Positions 44,051 through 54,078 of a DNA stretch of 64,000 bases are shown piece by piece. Under the pieces are notes generated by a model. The model was not told the origin of the DNA and made no database searches. It worked only from the letters and a program-made list of their open reading frames with translations. This stretch comes from Candidatus Woesearchaeota archaeon. GTDB lineage: Archaea > Nanobdellota > Nanobdellia > Woesearchaeales > GW2011-AR15. The stretch lies in the NCBI GenBank assembly GCA_016928835.1, contig JAFGJW010000016.1, positions 32,194 to 96,193 of the forward strand. The letters are read 5' to 3'. The position numbers were made by a program, and so were the translations under genes. Within the stretch, counting starts at the first letter, position 1; each line of letters starts with the position of its first letter.

Positions 44051-45190
44051 CTATTTCATTTTTGTTACTAAGTCCGGCAAGCCTGTACCAACGGGAATCG
44101 GCTGGTTTAGCATAACATTTTCAACAACACTGGTTAGTCTGTCAATCTCGCCTACTAGGCTTGCATTAATAATATGTCTTATTGGTGTCTCAAAGGAAGC
44201 TCTGGCCAATACGCTTGACTTTTCACTTACAACGCCGTATCTGGTAATTCCTCGTATCTTACCTCTGTAACACATAGTATCAGCCACAAGCATAATATGT
44301 CTGATATCGACATTCAGGCCTTGGCTCTCAATTACTTTATATACCTCATTTATAATTGCTTGTCTTGCAGCCTCAATTCCTAAAATTTCCTGAATCTCAA
44401 ATATGTCATTTGTAACAGTCCTGCTAGGATCAACAAAATCAAGCTTCAAAACCTCCTTAAGGTTACTGCCAGCAGTAATAATAACAAATTCTTCATCTTT
44501 TCTAACAGGCAACACCTGTGAAATTCTCTTAATCCCTGCAATAAAAATCCCCTTCGCTTTGTCCTTGATTTTGTAAACGTCACTTAGATTAGACGATTTT
44601 TCCTTTGGTTTGATAATCACCTTATCCTTATCCTGCTTGATTGTATGATTTCTGAAATTCTTGCTCAGAACTGCTATTAATTGTTTATCCTTTATGTCAA
44701 GCAATTCCTTCTTCTTAAGATCGATTGTAAATTCAACCTTGAACTCACTTATATCAACAACAACTTCCAAGGTAAGATCTTTTAGGGTGGTCTGCTTTAT
44801 TGATTGTGATATCTTTTTGATGTCTTTACCCTTTGAATAAGGCTCTTTTAGATATATTTCCATCATGGGTGTTTTAATATTTTTTCTGCCGTCAAGAATC
44901 TCAATTATCCTAGGAAGCCCCACAGTAACATTCATCTCTGCAACACCAGCAAAATGAAACGTATTCAGAGTCATCTGTGTTCCCGGCTCCCCAATTGATT
45001 CTGCACTTACAATGCCAACTGACTCTCCAGGCTCTATTAATGAAGTTGAGTACTCCTCAGCAACCTCTTCCATTATCTCCTTTAGCTGTTTCGCTGTGAC
45101 TTTGTCTGGCAGATTACTTTTAACGTCCTCTATAATCTGTAACGGAATTCTGTTTTCATACTCTTTAAACACATTAGCATTTGAAGCCAT
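44051..45190 (-). CDS. rpoA2: DNA-directed RNA polymerase subunit A'' (C-terminal part of largest subunit)
   Basis: About 379 residues, completing the largest RNAP subunit (beta-prime equivalent). [42 protein letters not shown] is the bridge/trigger-loop region, and ending segments [29 protein letters not shown] match the jaw and cleft. I chose the ATG at 45190 with GGTG 7 nt upstream; it overlaps rpoA1 by no more than a codon. Split at the usual archaeal site. Confidence 0.96.
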   Translation of the reverse strand: MASNANVFKEYENRIPLQIIEDVKSNLPDKVTAKQLKEIMEEVAEEYSTSLIEPGESVGIVSAESIGEPGTQMTLNTFHFAGVAEMNVTVGLPRIIEILDGRKNIKTPMMEIYLKEPYSKGKDIKKISQSIKQTTLKDLTLEVVVDISEFKVEFTIDLKKKELLDIKDKQLIAVLSKNFRNHTIKQDKDKVIIKPKEKSSNLSDVYKIKDKAKGIFIAGIKRISQVLPVRKDEEFVIITAGSNLKEVLKLDFVDPSRTVTNDIFEIQEILGIEAARQAIINEVYKVIESQGLNVDIRHIMLVADTMCYRGKIRGITRYGVVSEKSSVLARASFETPIRHIINASLVGEIDRLTSVVENVMLNQPIPVGTGLPDLVTKMK

Positions 45191-45191
45191 T

Positions 45192-47765
45192 CTAAGCACC
45201 TGTAATCCTTTCGATAATTCGCCTTACGTTGATTTTTCCTCCCTCTGACTTGGAAACATCAACTCCATCTTCGCCATATGAAAACTGTATAATTTTCTTA
45301 GAGGCATTTCTTACAGTATAATCATATTCAACTTTTAAATCCTGCATTGCATTAGCTAGTCTCCGGTAAAGATAACCTGACTTTGGTGTTCTTAATGCTG
45401 TATCCATTAAGCTATCTCTGCCTGTCATAGCCATGAAGAAAAATTCATTAGGGCTAAGGCCTTGTCTAAAACCGTGCCTTACAAAACCTCTTGCTGCTGG
45501 ACCTAAATCATTTTTTTCAAAAAAGGATATGGTCCTCTTGTTATAGCCCCTCTCAATCCTTTTGCCTCTTAGAGCCTGCTGCCCCACACAGGCAGCCATT
45601 TGGGCAAGATTAATTATATTACCTTTTGCTCCTGATTTAGACATAATAAAAGTATGCGTGTCCTCATTTAAGGCTTGAGATACAATCCGCCCAGCCTCAT
45701 TTCGCGCCTTATTAAGAGTCTCCAAAATTTTTAACTCAAGAGTCTCTTCAACACTGCGTCCAGGGAAAGCGTCTAATTCACCTGCTTCATAAACAGAAAT
45801 TAACTCATAAACTCTATTTTCTGCTTTCTTTAATGTGTCATTAATTTTATTTCTATCTACTTCAGATAAATCTGTATCAGACAAAACTGTGGTAAAACCA
45901 TTGTTTACCAAAGTCTTAATTCCAAGCCTAAAAATTCTTCCCAATATCACCAAAGTCTCCTTTGGACCATATTTCTTATGTAGATTTCTAATCAATAAAC
46001 CTGAACCTGAACCAAGGTTAGCGCTATCCATATACCCTTCTTTTAATTTACCTTTTTCTATAATTACCTTTGCACCGTCTCTCGTTCTCCCAATGAAACT
46101 AAAGTCCTTTGGTATTAATGCACTAAATACTTCCTTTCCATCTATCTTTTGCTTATTGGGAAGATCAGAGAAATCATCCACGCCCACTGATCCAAGCAAG
46201 AGTATTGCTTCCTCTCTTGTCAACACCAATTTTCTGGTTAGAAGATAGTTACCTGAAATGGCATCCATATTGCATGCTATTATCCCCAAACCATATCTTG
46301 GAGATATCAGTTGGGTTTGCACTTCCATTAGTATCTCTGCCTCAGCTCTGGCTTCTTCTGTCTGAGGTATATGCAAATTCATTTCATCGCCATCAAAATC
46401 CGCATTGTATGGAGCGCACACTGCTGGATTAAGCCTAAAAGTAAGATAGGGAAGTACTTTTGTTTTGTGACACATCATACTCATCCTGTGAAGTGATGGC
46501 TGTCTGTTGAATATGGCAATATCACCATCCATTAAATGCCTCTCCACAATATATCCCGGTTCCAGCTCCTCTAATAATTGTTCAGTTGTTTCTTCTGTAA
46601 TTTTTTTCTTTTTACCATCAGGCCTCACAATATAATTGGCGCCTGGGTATTTTTTAGGTCCTGTCTTAACAAATTCCTTAAGATATTCAAAATTCCAATC
46701 ATTCACTCTCTCAGGCACAGTCAATTTCATGGCAACTACATGAGGTACACCAACCTCGTCCAATGCAATCATAGAATCAGGACTGATCACTGTTCTGCTG
46801 CTGAAGTTGGTTCTCTTGCCTGCCAGATTATGTCTAATCCTGCCCTCTTTGCTCTTTATTCTTTCAGTTAGTGTTTTAAGTGGTTGGCCGCTCCTATGCC
46901 TTGCAGGTGGAAGTTGTGCAACGTTATTATCAAAAAATGTAGTGATATGATATTGCAGTAGGTCCCAGAGATCCTCAATGATAATTTCAGGAGCTCCAGC
47001 ATTAATATTTTCAAATAGTCTTTGATTGATTCTGACAACATCACCTAACTTATGCGTAAGGTCATCCTCGCTTCGCTCTCCTGATTCAAGAGTAATAGAC
47101 GGCCTCATTGTGACAGGAGGGATTGGCAATAGTGTTAAAACCAGCCATTCAGGCCTTACAACCTCAGGATTAAGACCAAAAAGAACCGCATCCTCATCAG
47201 TTATTTTCTCTAACCGTGTCCTTATCTCAATGGGACTAACTCTTTTGTCTTCCTCAAAGTATGTTGTAGGTTTCTCAAGTCTAATTTTTTGGAGCTTTTC
47301 GTTACAATGCGGACATTTGCTGATTGTCTTAAGCTGAACAATAAGTTCCTTAACCTTCCTTCTTTTTGCTTTTGGCCCGAGCAGTTTTCCTATTTTGTTG
47401 AGTTTAGTCAAGTTTTTCTGCAGCTCAGTATCTGGTACTAAGATTCTACCGCAGCTCCTGCATGTGCATCTCAGCAAATCAAGAATTACCTTCTTAAATT
47501 TAATATGGATTACCGGGCGTGCAAGTTCAATATAGCCAAAATGACCTGTACATTCTTTTAACTTAGAACCACAAGTTTTGCATTTTAATCCCGGATCAAT
47601 AACACCGAGTCTTGTATCCATTAAACCACCATCAACAGGATAACCCTCCTTATCATACAACTCTGGTGTTACTATTTTCACTGAAGCCATTTTTTTAATC
47701 ATTTTTGGAGAAAGAACTCCAAACTTTAGTGCATCAATCTTTTTAACAACATAATCTACTTCCAT
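45192..47765 (-). CDS. rpoA1: DNA-directed RNA polymerase subunit A' (N-terminal part of largest subunit)
   Basis: 857 residues with the catalytic [15 protein letters not shown] triad (near residue 460), zinc sites [16 protein letters not shown] and [16 protein letters not shown], the lid/rudder region [23 protein letters not shown] and the funnel [25 protein letters not shown] chose the ATG at 47765 because GAGGAT lies 6 nt upstream; a TTG at 47777 overlaps that site. It overlaps no other frame and is tightly linked to rpoB1. Confidence 0.97.
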   Translation of the reverse strand: MEVDYVVKKIDALKFGVLSPKMIKKMASVKIVTPELYDKEGYPVDGGLMDTRLGVIDPGLKCKTCGSKLKECTGHFGYIELARPVIHIKFKKVILDLLRCTCRSCGRILVPDTELQKNLTKLNKIGKLLGPKAKRRKVKELIVQLKTISKCPHCNEKLQKIRLEKPTTYFEEDKRVSPIEIRTRLEKITDEDAVLFGLNPEVVRPEWLVLTLLPIPPVTMRPSITLESGERSEDDLTHKLGDVVRINQRLFENINAGAPEIIIEDLWDLLQYHITTFFDNNVAQLPPARHRSGQPLKTLTERIKSKEGRIRHNLAGKRTNFSSRTVISPDSMIALDEVGVPHVVAMKLTVPERVNDWNFEYLKEFVKTGPKKYPGANYIVRPDGKKKKITEETTEQLLEELEPGYIVERHLMDGDIAIFNRQPSLHRMSMMCHKTKVLPYLTFRLNPAVCAPYNADFDGDEMNLHIPQTEEARAEAEILMEVQTQLISPRYGLGIIACNMDAISGNYLLTRKLVLTREEAILLLGSVGVDDFSDLPNKQKIDGKEVFSALIPKDFSFIGRTRDGAKVIIEKGKLKEGYMDSANLGSGSGLLIRNLHKKYGPKETLVILGRIFRLGIKTLVNNGFTTVLSDTDLSEVDRNKINDTLKKAENRVYELISVYEAGELDAFPGRSVEETLELKILETLNKARNEAGRIVSQALNEDTHTFIMSKSGAKGNIINLAQMAACVGQQALRGKRIERGYNKRTISFFEKNDLGPAARGFVRHGFRQGLSPNEFFFMAMTGRDSLMDTALRTPKSGYLYRRLANAMQDLKVEYDYTVRNASKKIIQFSYGEDGVDVSKSEGGKINVRRIIERITGA

Positions 47766-47773
47766 CTTAATCC

Positions 47774-49576
47774 TCAAAATTTTTCTTTTAACTTTACTTT
47801 AGGGTAGACCCCCAAGGATTTCAATTCATCAAGCATGAGCTTAAAAGCATAGCTTAACTCAATATTAGAGATCTCAACATTGTCCCCGCAGATTGGACAG
47901 TAAGATCGGTTTTTGTATTCATCGTGTACTGCGATAAGGCCGCATTTTTCACACAGCGGCACAACCGTCCTGTCAGAATCAAAACGTTCTTTCAAGAGAA
48001 GGGAAGTACCATGTGCAACAAAGGTATCCTTTTCCATCTCTCCAAGCCTCAGACCGCCCTCCTTTGCTCTCCCTTCTGTAGGTTGTCTTGTGAGAAGCTG
48101 TATTGGGCCTCTTGCTCTGGCATGGACTTTGTTAGCCACCATGTGCTTAAGTTTAAGATAATACATATTGCCTGCGTATATTTTTGCCTGATACTGTTCT
48201 CCTGTCCTGCCATTATAGAATGTCTCCACACCATTCTCTCTAAACCCCAATTTATGGAGCTCCTCCCTTAAGGATTGGGTGGATTCAGCATCAAATGCAG
48301 TGCCATCAATAAATCTTCCGTTTAATGCGCCAACTTTTCCGCCAAGCATCTCTATAAGATGGGCCATTGTCATTCTGGAAGGAATCCCATGAGGATTAAA
48401 TAAGATATCCGGAACAATGCCAGATGAAGAGAAAGGCATATCTTCAGAAGGGATTATCATGCCAACAACCCCTTTTTGACCATGTCTTGAGGTAAACTTG
48501 TCTCCTATCTCTGGAACTCTTTCATCACGCAATCTTACTTGAACAAGCTTGTTTCCTTCCTCATTTTCAGTTACCAAAACAAAATCCACTACCCCTTTTT
48601 CTCCATGCTTAATAGCCATGGAAGTCTCTCTTCGTGAACTTGTTGTAAGGTTATACTCGTCCAGACTACTCAGGAATCTTGGTGGACTAGTTTTTCCGAT
48701 AATCACATCTCCCTCAACGACCTTGGCTTCAGGATAGATAATCCCGTCTTCTTCAAGGAAGCGGTAGTCATGTTCCGATTTGTAGCCTTTGACATCCTTA
48801 TCAGGAACAGAGATCTCATCTGTCAATCCTCCAGAGTACCTCAGTTCTTCAGTAATAACAGGCCTATAATAAGATGACCTGGAAAAGCCCCTTTCAATAG
48901 ATCCTTTATTAACGAGAATGGCATCTTCCATATTATATCCGTCAAAGCTTAGTACGGCAACAATTACATTCTGGCCTGCAGGATGTTTTTCATATTCCGA
49001 ATAATTATGCATAACTGTCTGCACAATAGGCAGCTGCGGAGTATAAAGAATATTAACATCCATATCCATTCTTATTAAAAAATTAGTTACATACAAACCT
49101 AGTGCCTGCTTCTGGTTCTTGCTTCCTGCATTAAGCCTAGTAGACTGGTTAAAATTGGCAAAAGGAACTAGACTCGTGCACAAACCCAGCATAACCAATG
49201 GTAATATTTCAAGGTGGGTGTGTTTCTCTGTAATTTCATTTTCAAAAAATGCTACCAGTGCATTCTCTTCTTCCATAGCATCCAGATATTCGATGACTCC
49301 CTGTGCTACAAGATCAGAAAATGTGATTTCACTCTTCTCCAGCTGTTCAAGATGTTTATCAGTTAAAAGAGGCTTGCTATTTTTAACAACTATTAACGGT
49401 CTGACTGCTCTACCTTTTGAGCTCTCAATATGAACTTGATTAAGGATTGTATCATACAGTATGTTAATTGAGTAGTGAATTTTGCCCTTTCTTCTATGCT
49501 CAATAAGATTGTCTACAAAAGATTTGGGATTGTCAGTGGTTCCAATGAACTTGCCGTTCAAAAATACTTCGCTCAT
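47774..49576 (-). CDS. rpoB1: DNA-directed RNA polymerase subunit B' (C-terminal half of second-largest subunit)
   Basis: 600 residues covering the hybrid-binding and C-terminal parts of the second subunit: NVIVAVLSFDGYNMEDAILVNKGSIERG, DERVPEIGDKFTSRHGQKGVVG, DILFNPHGIPSRMTMAHLIEMLGGK and a zinc site CEKCGLIAVHDE...CPICGD near the end. The rpoB gene is split in two here, as in methanogens, halophiles and many DPANN. The junction lies between the two genes, 10 nt apart. Confidence 0.96.
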   Translation of the reverse strand: MSEVFLNGKFIGTTDNPKSFVDNLIEHRRKGKIHYSINILYDTILNQVHIESSKGRAVRPLIVVKNSKPLLTDKHLEQLEKSEITFSDLVAQGVIEYLDAMEEENALVAFFENEITEKHTHLEILPLVMLGLCTSLVPFANFNQSTRLNAGSKNQKQALGLYVTNFLIRMDMDVNILYTPQLPIVQTVMHNYSEYEKHPAGQNVIVAVLSFDGYNMEDAILVNKGSIERGFSRSSYYRPVITEELRYSGGLTDEISVPDKDVKGYKSEHDYRFLEEDGIIYPEAKVVEGDVIIGKTSPPRFLSSLDEYNLTTSSRRETSMAIKHGEKGVVDFVLVTENEEGNKLVQVRLRDERVPEIGDKFTSRHGQKGVVGMIIPSEDMPFSSSGIVPDILFNPHGIPSRMTMAHLIEMLGGKVGALNGRFIDGTAFDAESTQSLREELHKLGFRENGVETFYNGRTGEQYQAKIYAGNMYYLKLKHMVANKVHARARGPIQLLTRQPTEGRAKEGGLRLGEMEKDTFVAHGTSLLLKERFDSDRTVVPLCEKCGLIAVHDEYKNRSYCPICGDNVEISNIELSYAFKLMLDELKSLGVYPKVKLKEKF

Positions 49577-49586
49577 TTTGTCCCTC

Positions 49587-51068
49587 TTATTTAATGGGCT
49601 TAAGCCCGAATGTTTTTAAGTACTTAAATAACTCTTCATTTTCCTGGTCTTGAGTCACTCTCGCAAGTAATGCCATATTTTTTCTGAGCCCAATATTAGT
49701 CCCTTCAGGAGTCTCAATAGGACATAATCTCCCTAGATGAGTGCTATGCAATGCCCTGGCATCAAAATTTTCTTGACTCGGTGACAATGGAGATACTACT
49801 CTCTGCAGATGTGACAATGTTTCAAGATGGTTAAGTCTCTGTATCCTCTGGGAGATGCCTTTTCTGCCACCGACCCAGTTGCCGGTTGCCATTGAGCTAT
49901 AAATTCTTTGTGTCAATAGTTTATCCCTTATAATCACTTTTATAGAAGGAAACTTCCCCCTCTTGACAATCCTCTGAAAATTATACAGCATGTCTCCAAT
50001 TAATACTTTTAAATTAACTCTAAAAAGATCCGCTAATAATATCCCACTTAGTTTTAGTCTTTTATTCATGTAATGATCCTTATCATCAAGGGGAGTTTGT
50101 TCATTTTCCACGCTTAGCAGCCTTTTTAATAATTTGCACAAGTTATAAGCTTTGAATATCCTGTCTTCCTGTTGCGTGCCAAGGTGCGGAAGTAAATACT
50201 TGTCTAATATCTCTTTCATCCTCTCAATTCTTATCTCCTTTGCTTGTGTAATACCTATCTTTTTGGCGACATAATCAAGGGCATCCTCTTCATTCTTAAT
50301 ACTAACAAACTCATAGAGATTAATAAGAACCTCGTCCTTGAACTCTGTATCTATGAGATTCATGATTTCTTCGTCTTTAACAATACCTAATGCCTTAATA
50401 ATAATAATTATAGGTATTCTTTTCACCCTGGTAAAAGTCAGATAGAAAAGATCATCCTTCAATTTCTCAATTGTATGAGGAATTTTATATGAACCGTGTT
50501 CGCTAAAAAGCTTGCCTGTGAAAAGTGATACCCCAACATCATTCTTCTCAACAAGCATCTTGTTTGGCGCTAGGTCTTCAACACTTATCAAAACTTTCTC
50601 AGTACCATTGACAATAAAATATCCTCCCGGATCATAAGGATCCTCTCCCTTTTCAATGAGTTCTTTCTGGCCAAGCCCATTGAGATGACAATATTTTGAC
50701 TTTAACATGATTGGCAAGCTCCCTATTTGAGTAGTAAAAGATTCTCTTTGGATACCGTCAACATGGGCACTGATGTCCAAGAATATTGGTGCGGAGTAAG
50801 AAATCTTTCTAAGTCTGGCTTCTATCGGGTAAATAGGTCGTTTTGATCCGTCTGCTTCGGTTATCTGCGGTTTTCCGATTGTTACTTTTTCAAGCTTGAT
50901 TTTGAATTCGTCTATTGTATGGGGAATAATTGTTGGCAGAATTACCGAGTTCTCATCAATTATACTCTGAAGCTCGGTTTCAATAAAGCTATTAAAAGAC
51001 TCTATATCAGAGTTAACAAAAGAAACTTCTTCAAAGTACTTTTTTATCAATATGTTTCTTTTATTCAT
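49587..51068 (-). CDS. rpoB2: DNA-directed RNA polymerase subunit B'' (N-terminal half of second-largest subunit)
   Basis: 493 residues with the protrusion, lobe and fork: GGYFIVNGTEKVLISVEDLAPNKMLVEK, DKDHYMNKRLKLSGILLADLF and VSPLSPSQENFDARALHSTHLGRLCPIETPEGTNIGLRKNMALLARV. It ends as the halves usually do, before the flap, and is followed at once by rpoB1. The start overlaps rpoH by 4 nt. Confidence 0.96.
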   Translation of the reverse strand: MNKRNILIKKYFEEVSFVNSDIESFNSFIETELQSIIDENSVILPTIIPHTIDEFKIKLEKVTIGKPQITEADGSKRPIYPIEARLRKISYSAPIFLDISAHVDGIQRESFTTQIGSLPIMLKSKYCHLNGLGQKELIEKGEDPYDPGGYFIVNGTEKVLISVEDLAPNKMLVEKNDVGVSLFTGKLFSEHGSYKIPHTIEKLKDDLFYLTFTRVKRIPIIIIIKALGIVKDEEIMNLIDTEFKDEVLINLYEFVSIKNEEDALDYVAKKIGITQAKEIRIERMKEILDKYLLPHLGTQQEDRIFKAYNLCKLLKRLLSVENEQTPLDDKDHYMNKRLKLSGILLADLFRVNLKVLIGDMLYNFQRIVKRGKFPSIKVIIRDKLLTQRIYSSMATGNWVGGRKGISQRIQRLNHLETLSHLQRVVSPLSPSQENFDARALHSTHLGRLCPIETPEGTNIGLRKNMALLARVTQDQENEELFKYLKTFGLKPIK

Positions 51069-51304
51069 TTTACAACTCTTCTATAATACACTGTCTCCTT
51101 GGCAGTAGGACTTTCTCTTATAATCTTGACTACATCTTTTGTAGTTATTTCTGTATCTTTTATTGCTGGATCATTTATACTAATTCTTGGCAATTCGCTC
51201 AAGGTTATTTTATATTTTTCAAGAATTTCGTTTTTTTCCTTTTCAGACAGCTTTACGTGTTTTGGTACAAGGACATGATTTGTGATATCAACCTTCTTTG
51301 CCAT
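51065..51304 (-). CDS. rpoH: DNA-directed RNA polymerase subunit H
   Basis: 79-residue Rpb5 C-terminal-like subunit: DITNHVLVPKHVKLSEKEKNEILEKYKI, LPRISINDPAIKD and VKIIRESPTAKETVYYRRVVK are diagnostic. First protein gene of the polymerase operon. A GGTGAGGT site lies just before the ATG, and only 23 nt separate it from the end of tRNA-Lys upstream, too little for a separate core promoter. Co-transcription with the tRNAs is therefore likely. Confidence 0.96.
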   Translation of the reverse strand: MAKKVDITNHVLVPKHVKLSEKEKNEILEKYKITLSELPRISINDPAIKDTEITTKDVVKIIRESPTAKETVYYRRVVK

Positions 51305-51327
51305 TATTTACCTCACCACTTGGAAAC

Positions 51328-51535
51328 TGGGCCGGACGAGACTTTCGATACCCTGTTTGCGGGTTTGACCAACTTTGTTCATCCCAACAAATGAAAAATG
51401 CTTTTGCATTTGCCTTGCTCAAAAAATCCTTTAAGATTCTGAAGAGCTTATCCCCAGGGTTTATTCGAACTCGCGACCACCGGATTTCATCATTATTTAA
51501 AAGTCCGGTGCTCTACCAAGCTGAGCTACCGGCCC
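51328..51535 (-). tRNA. tRNA-Lys(TTT) with two introns
   Basis: Reading the minus strand: acceptor GGGCCGG/CCGGCCC, D arm GCTC-AGCTTGGTA-GAGC, anticodon stem CCGGA/TCCGG, variable TGGTC, T stem GCGAG/CTCGT, discriminator A, no CCA. The anticodon loop is CTTTTA plus A around a 12-nt insert (51486-51497), a short relaxed bulge-helix-loop intron at 37/38. The T loop TTCGAA plus T is split by a 122-nt intron (51342-51463). Its BHB has central helix TTCG/CGAA and 3-nt bulges AAT and AGT; the inner stem AAACCCTG/CAGGGTAT has one mismatch. Exons are 51498-51535, 51464-51485 and 51328-51341, giving a 74-nt mature tRNA. Confidence 0.88.
51342..51463 (-). other. 122-nt T-loop intron of tRNA-Lys
   Basis: An unusually long archaeal tRNA intron at position 59/60. 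Inside it, AAATGC-AAAA-GCATTT is a perfect 6-bp hairpin, and AATC-TTAAAG-GATT and GCTC/GAGC pairings are possible. No D box (CTGA) with a matching C box is visible, so a guide-RNA role cannot be shown. No protein frame of note. Confidence 0.7.
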
Positions 51536-51542
51536 GTTAATA

Positions 51543-51644
51543 CGCCCTGGCCGGGATATTCATACTAATACCCATGTATCAGTTTTTTGAACCCGGGTCA
51601 GAGCCGTGACAGGGCTCTATGATAGGCCGCTACACCACCAGGGC
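51543..51644 (-). tRNA. tRNA-Asp(GTC) with a 29-nt T-loop intron
   Basis: Minus strand: acceptor GCCCTGG/CCAGGGC, anticodon stem GAGCC/GGCTC with loop CTGTCAC (GTC), variable TGACC with T stem CCGGG/CCCGG, discriminator G, no CCA. The T loop TTCAAA plus T is interrupted by a 29-nt intron (51557-51585). Its bulge-helix-bulge has central helix TTCA/TGAA, 3-nt bulges AAA and TAT, and inner stem ACTGATAC/GTATTAGT with one G-T pair and a 4-nt loop. Removing it leaves 73 nt. It lies 7 nt upstream of tRNA-Lys, so the two share one transcript. Confidence 0.92.
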
Positions 51645-51761
51645 ATTGCTTTCTCTTAGTAGACTTACTATACAGAGTCAACTAGGAGAAAGATTTTATG
51701 AGCATACTCCCTTTGGAAATTGCATCACTTTATAAAGCTTACTGTTTTCTAGTGCACATAA
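51645..51761 (-). promoter_or_regulatory. Promoter region of the tRNA-Asp-tRNA-Lys-RNAP operon
   Basis: Between the gltX stop codon and tRNA-Asp. CTTTATAAAG (51729-51738) is a symmetrical TATA box, which would give a start near 51700-51705 and a leader of about 60 nt before the tRNA. No other TATA box is seen before rpoH, so this may drive the entire downstream operon. Confidence 0.45.
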
Positions 51762-53444
51762 TTACTTATGTGTAAACCAGAATTCTAGCTCATCCTTGTG
51801 TTTTTGGTCTAATTTACAAAAGCCGAATCTTGTAAATTGCACTATTGCTCCTTCATCTAATTTATGCAGAGCTTTTTCTCCAATCCCAACCTTATAAGTA
51901 TTATCAGGCATCCTCACTTTTACTTTGACATGTTCATCTATAACCCATTGAACTATCTTATGTCCATGTTTTTTGAATTTATTATACTCTAAAGAGTCAA
52001 AGATAAACTTATCCTTTTTTACAAAATTCATACAATCCATTAATCTGTTAAGCTTACTTTCCTCAAAACCATCTAAATCTTCAGAGCTTATAAAGAAATC
52101 TTCATGTGTAACAAATTCTCTGCTTCCCCTTGCTGTGTCTTCAGGATGCAGATTAATGCTAATCCTCTGCTTTGGTGCTCCTTGAATCTTGATTTTTACT
52201 GGATTCTCAACAAAGAAAAATCTTTCTGCCTTTTTATCTAATATACTTCTATTTATTGCTGAGATTATGGTCCAATCTATATTTGAGCCGGCTGGTGACA
52301 ATCCTACTTCCTCTACCAGCTTATAATATGTCTCTTTAACAATTCCTCTTCTTTTCAATGCCTTTAGTGTAACTAGTGAAGGGTCATCCCATCCACTGAC
52401 TTTTCCTTCTTCAATCAACTTGCGAATAACTCTGCCCTGCGTAACAGCCCCCCGTATATTGTATCTTCCATATTCCTTCACTATTTGAGGTTTGCAGCCA
52501 ATTGCATTCTTGATAAAATTCTGCAGTTCCTCTCTCATCTTCCCAAACTCTATACTCCTAAGTACATGGGTAACTTTGTAATTGCAATCCTCAACAGCAT
52601 TCTCAAAATCATACAAAGGCCAAGCGCAATATTTATTCTTATGACGGAAGTGTAATGCGTAACTTATTCTAAATAGAACGGGGTCGCGCATTGCATGATT
52701 ATTGGATTTCATATCTCCCTTTAATCTTAGAGTGCATTCTCCATCTTTGTACTTTTTGTTGATCATATTATGCCAGAATTCATTGTTTTTCATAACGGTA
52801 TTATTTCTGCATTTGCACGCCTTTCCCTTATGCCTTAAATCTTGCATCTTTTCCCTTTTGCAGAAACAAACATAAGCTTTCCCCTTTATTATCATCTCCT
52901 CCGCTTTCTGGTACATATGCCCCATATCATCGCTTATATATACTATCTTATCTGGTTTAATGCCCAGATAATTCATTATATCATCTTCCATAGCCTCTGC
53001 ATATTCCTTGGTGCATTTCTCAGGATTTGTGTCCTCAAATTTCAACAGGCATTTCCCTTTATACTTTTTTGCATACAAATAATTGATAAGAAAACTTAAT
53101 GCATGCCCAATATGATTATATTTTGAAGGCTCTGGCGGCAGTCTTGTGACTACTTTGCCCATCACTGCATCTTTCAACTCAGGCAGCTCTTTTTGCTTTG
53201 CTTTCTTATCCTTGATTAACAGCTCTGGAGCATTTTTCTCAAGCTCCTCTTTTTGTTTTTTAAGGGGCAGTGAGTTTACCTTATTTATTGCCTCGCTGAC
53301 TTTCTGTGACAATGATTTCATATCCTTTTTCAGTTCAGGGTGAGCACCAATGATTTTTCCAATAACTGCACCAACATTAGCTCTGCCATTAAATCTGACA
53401 GCATTCTCTAAAGCAAAATTCCTGATTTCACGGTCAATTGACAT
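51762..53444 (-). CDS. gltX: Glutamate-tRNA ligase, archaeal type
   Basis: About 560 residues of archaeal (GlnRS-like) GluRS, probably serving both Glu and Gln tRNAs. EPSKYNHIGHAL is the HIGH motif and GKCLLKFEDTNP follows. WPLYDFENAVEDCNYKVTHVLRSIE and GSNIDWTIISAINRSILDKKAERFF are family blocks. The usual KMSKS-type loop (VLSKxK before IRxLIExG) reads GAVTQGRVIRKLIEEGKVSGW, with no lysine at the key place. I chose the ATG at 53444, about 25 nt after a minus-strand CTTTATATAC box; the frame is open 32 codons further. The C-terminal anticodon barrel is present. Confidence 0.9.
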   Translation of the reverse strand: MSIDREIRNFALENAVRFNGRANVGAVIGKIIGAHPELKKDMKSLSQKVSEAINKVNSLPLKKQKEELEKNAPELLIKDKKAKQKELPELKDAVMGKVVTRLPPEPSKYNHIGHALSFLINYLYAKKYKGKCLLKFEDTNPEKCTKEYAEAMEDDIMNYLGIKPDKIVYISDDMGHMYQKAEEMIIKGKAYVCFCKREKMQDLRHKGKACKCRNNTVMKNNEFWHNMINKKYKDGECTLRLKGDMKSNNHAMRDPVLFRISYALHFRHKNKYCAWPLYDFENAVEDCNYKVTHVLRSIEFGKMREELQNFIKNAIGCKPQIVKEYGRYNIRGAVTQGRVIRKLIEEGKVSGWDDPSLVTLKALKRRGIVKETYYKLVEEVGLSPAGSNIDWTIISAINRSILDKKAERFFFVENPVKIKIQGAPKQRISINLHPEDTARGSREFVTHEDFFISSEDLDGFEESKLNRLMDCMNFVKKDKFIFDSLEYNKFKKHGHKIVQWVIDEHVKVKVRMPDNTYKVGIGEKALHKLDEGAIVQFTRFGFCKLDQKHKDELEFWFTHK

Positions 53445-53607
53445 ACAAATTATTGAAACAGTTGAAGTATATAAAGATGTTGATGCAAGAACATACCTTT
53501 CTCGCTCATGAAATTGTGGTTTTAAATAGTGAATCTTCAATGTTTCTAAATAAAAAAATTTTTATACTATACTAAACCTATAGTAATAAAAAACATAAGG
53601 TGAAAAA

Positions 53608-54078
53608 ATGAAAAAATATATTTTAATCGGTTTGACTATCTTAGTGTTGGTGGCTTGTAAAATAAAAGAAGATAGAATTGAGGAAGATTTGGAAGCACTT
53701 CATCAAGATACTGAGAAATTGGGTCAAGCTCTTGATTTGTTAGATGAAGCCCGAGTTAACAAACTAAAATCAGAGACAAATGATTTATCTTTAGAGATAA
53801 GTGATATTAGAATGTCTTCAAATTCACAAGACAGGATATATATGGGGATTAAAAATAATTTAGAGATAAATGATATATATAAGATAACTTCTCAATGCAC
53901 ACGAGATGTTGTATTGTTAGCTTCAAAGACCATATCAATTGGCGCAGGGCAGGTTGAAATATTTGAAATGGACATTGATACTAATGAAGTAGCGAGTGGA
54001 ATATATAAATGTAATATATATGCCAAGTCTGATGCCGGGCAAGAGTATATTAAATCATTATTTATAACAGTTGAGTAA
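53608..54078 (+). CDS. Small lipoprotein-like exported protein
   Basis: 156 residues. The N-terminus MKKYILIGLTILVLVACKI ends in a lipobox-like LVAC, suggesting lipid attachment at Cys17 on the cell surface. It continues as a coiled coil (EDRIEEDLEALHQDTEKLGQ) and a beta-rich domain (RIYMGIKNNLEINDIYK) reminiscent of small Ig-like or COG1470-like folds. An AAGGTGAAA site and a TATA box precede it. Followed directly by the next membrane gene. Confidence 0.6.
   Translation: MKKYILIGLTILVLVACKIKEDRIEEDLEALHQDTEKLGQALDLLDEARVNKLKSETNDLSLEISDIRMSSNSQDRIYMGIKNNLEINDIYKITSQCTRDVVLLASKTISIGAGQVEIFEMDIDTNEVASGIYKCNIYAKSDAGQEYIKSLFITVE

Noticed and set aside
51342..51463. tRNA-Lys intron as a C/D-box guide RNA
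   Set aside because: A GGATGAA stretch resembles a C box but no CTGA D box is present at a suitable place.
51298..51540. Plus-strand 80-codon frame across the tRNA-Lys region
   Set aside because: It lies over the antisense of an intact tRNA-Lys and its intron; the tRNA explanation accounts for the sequence.
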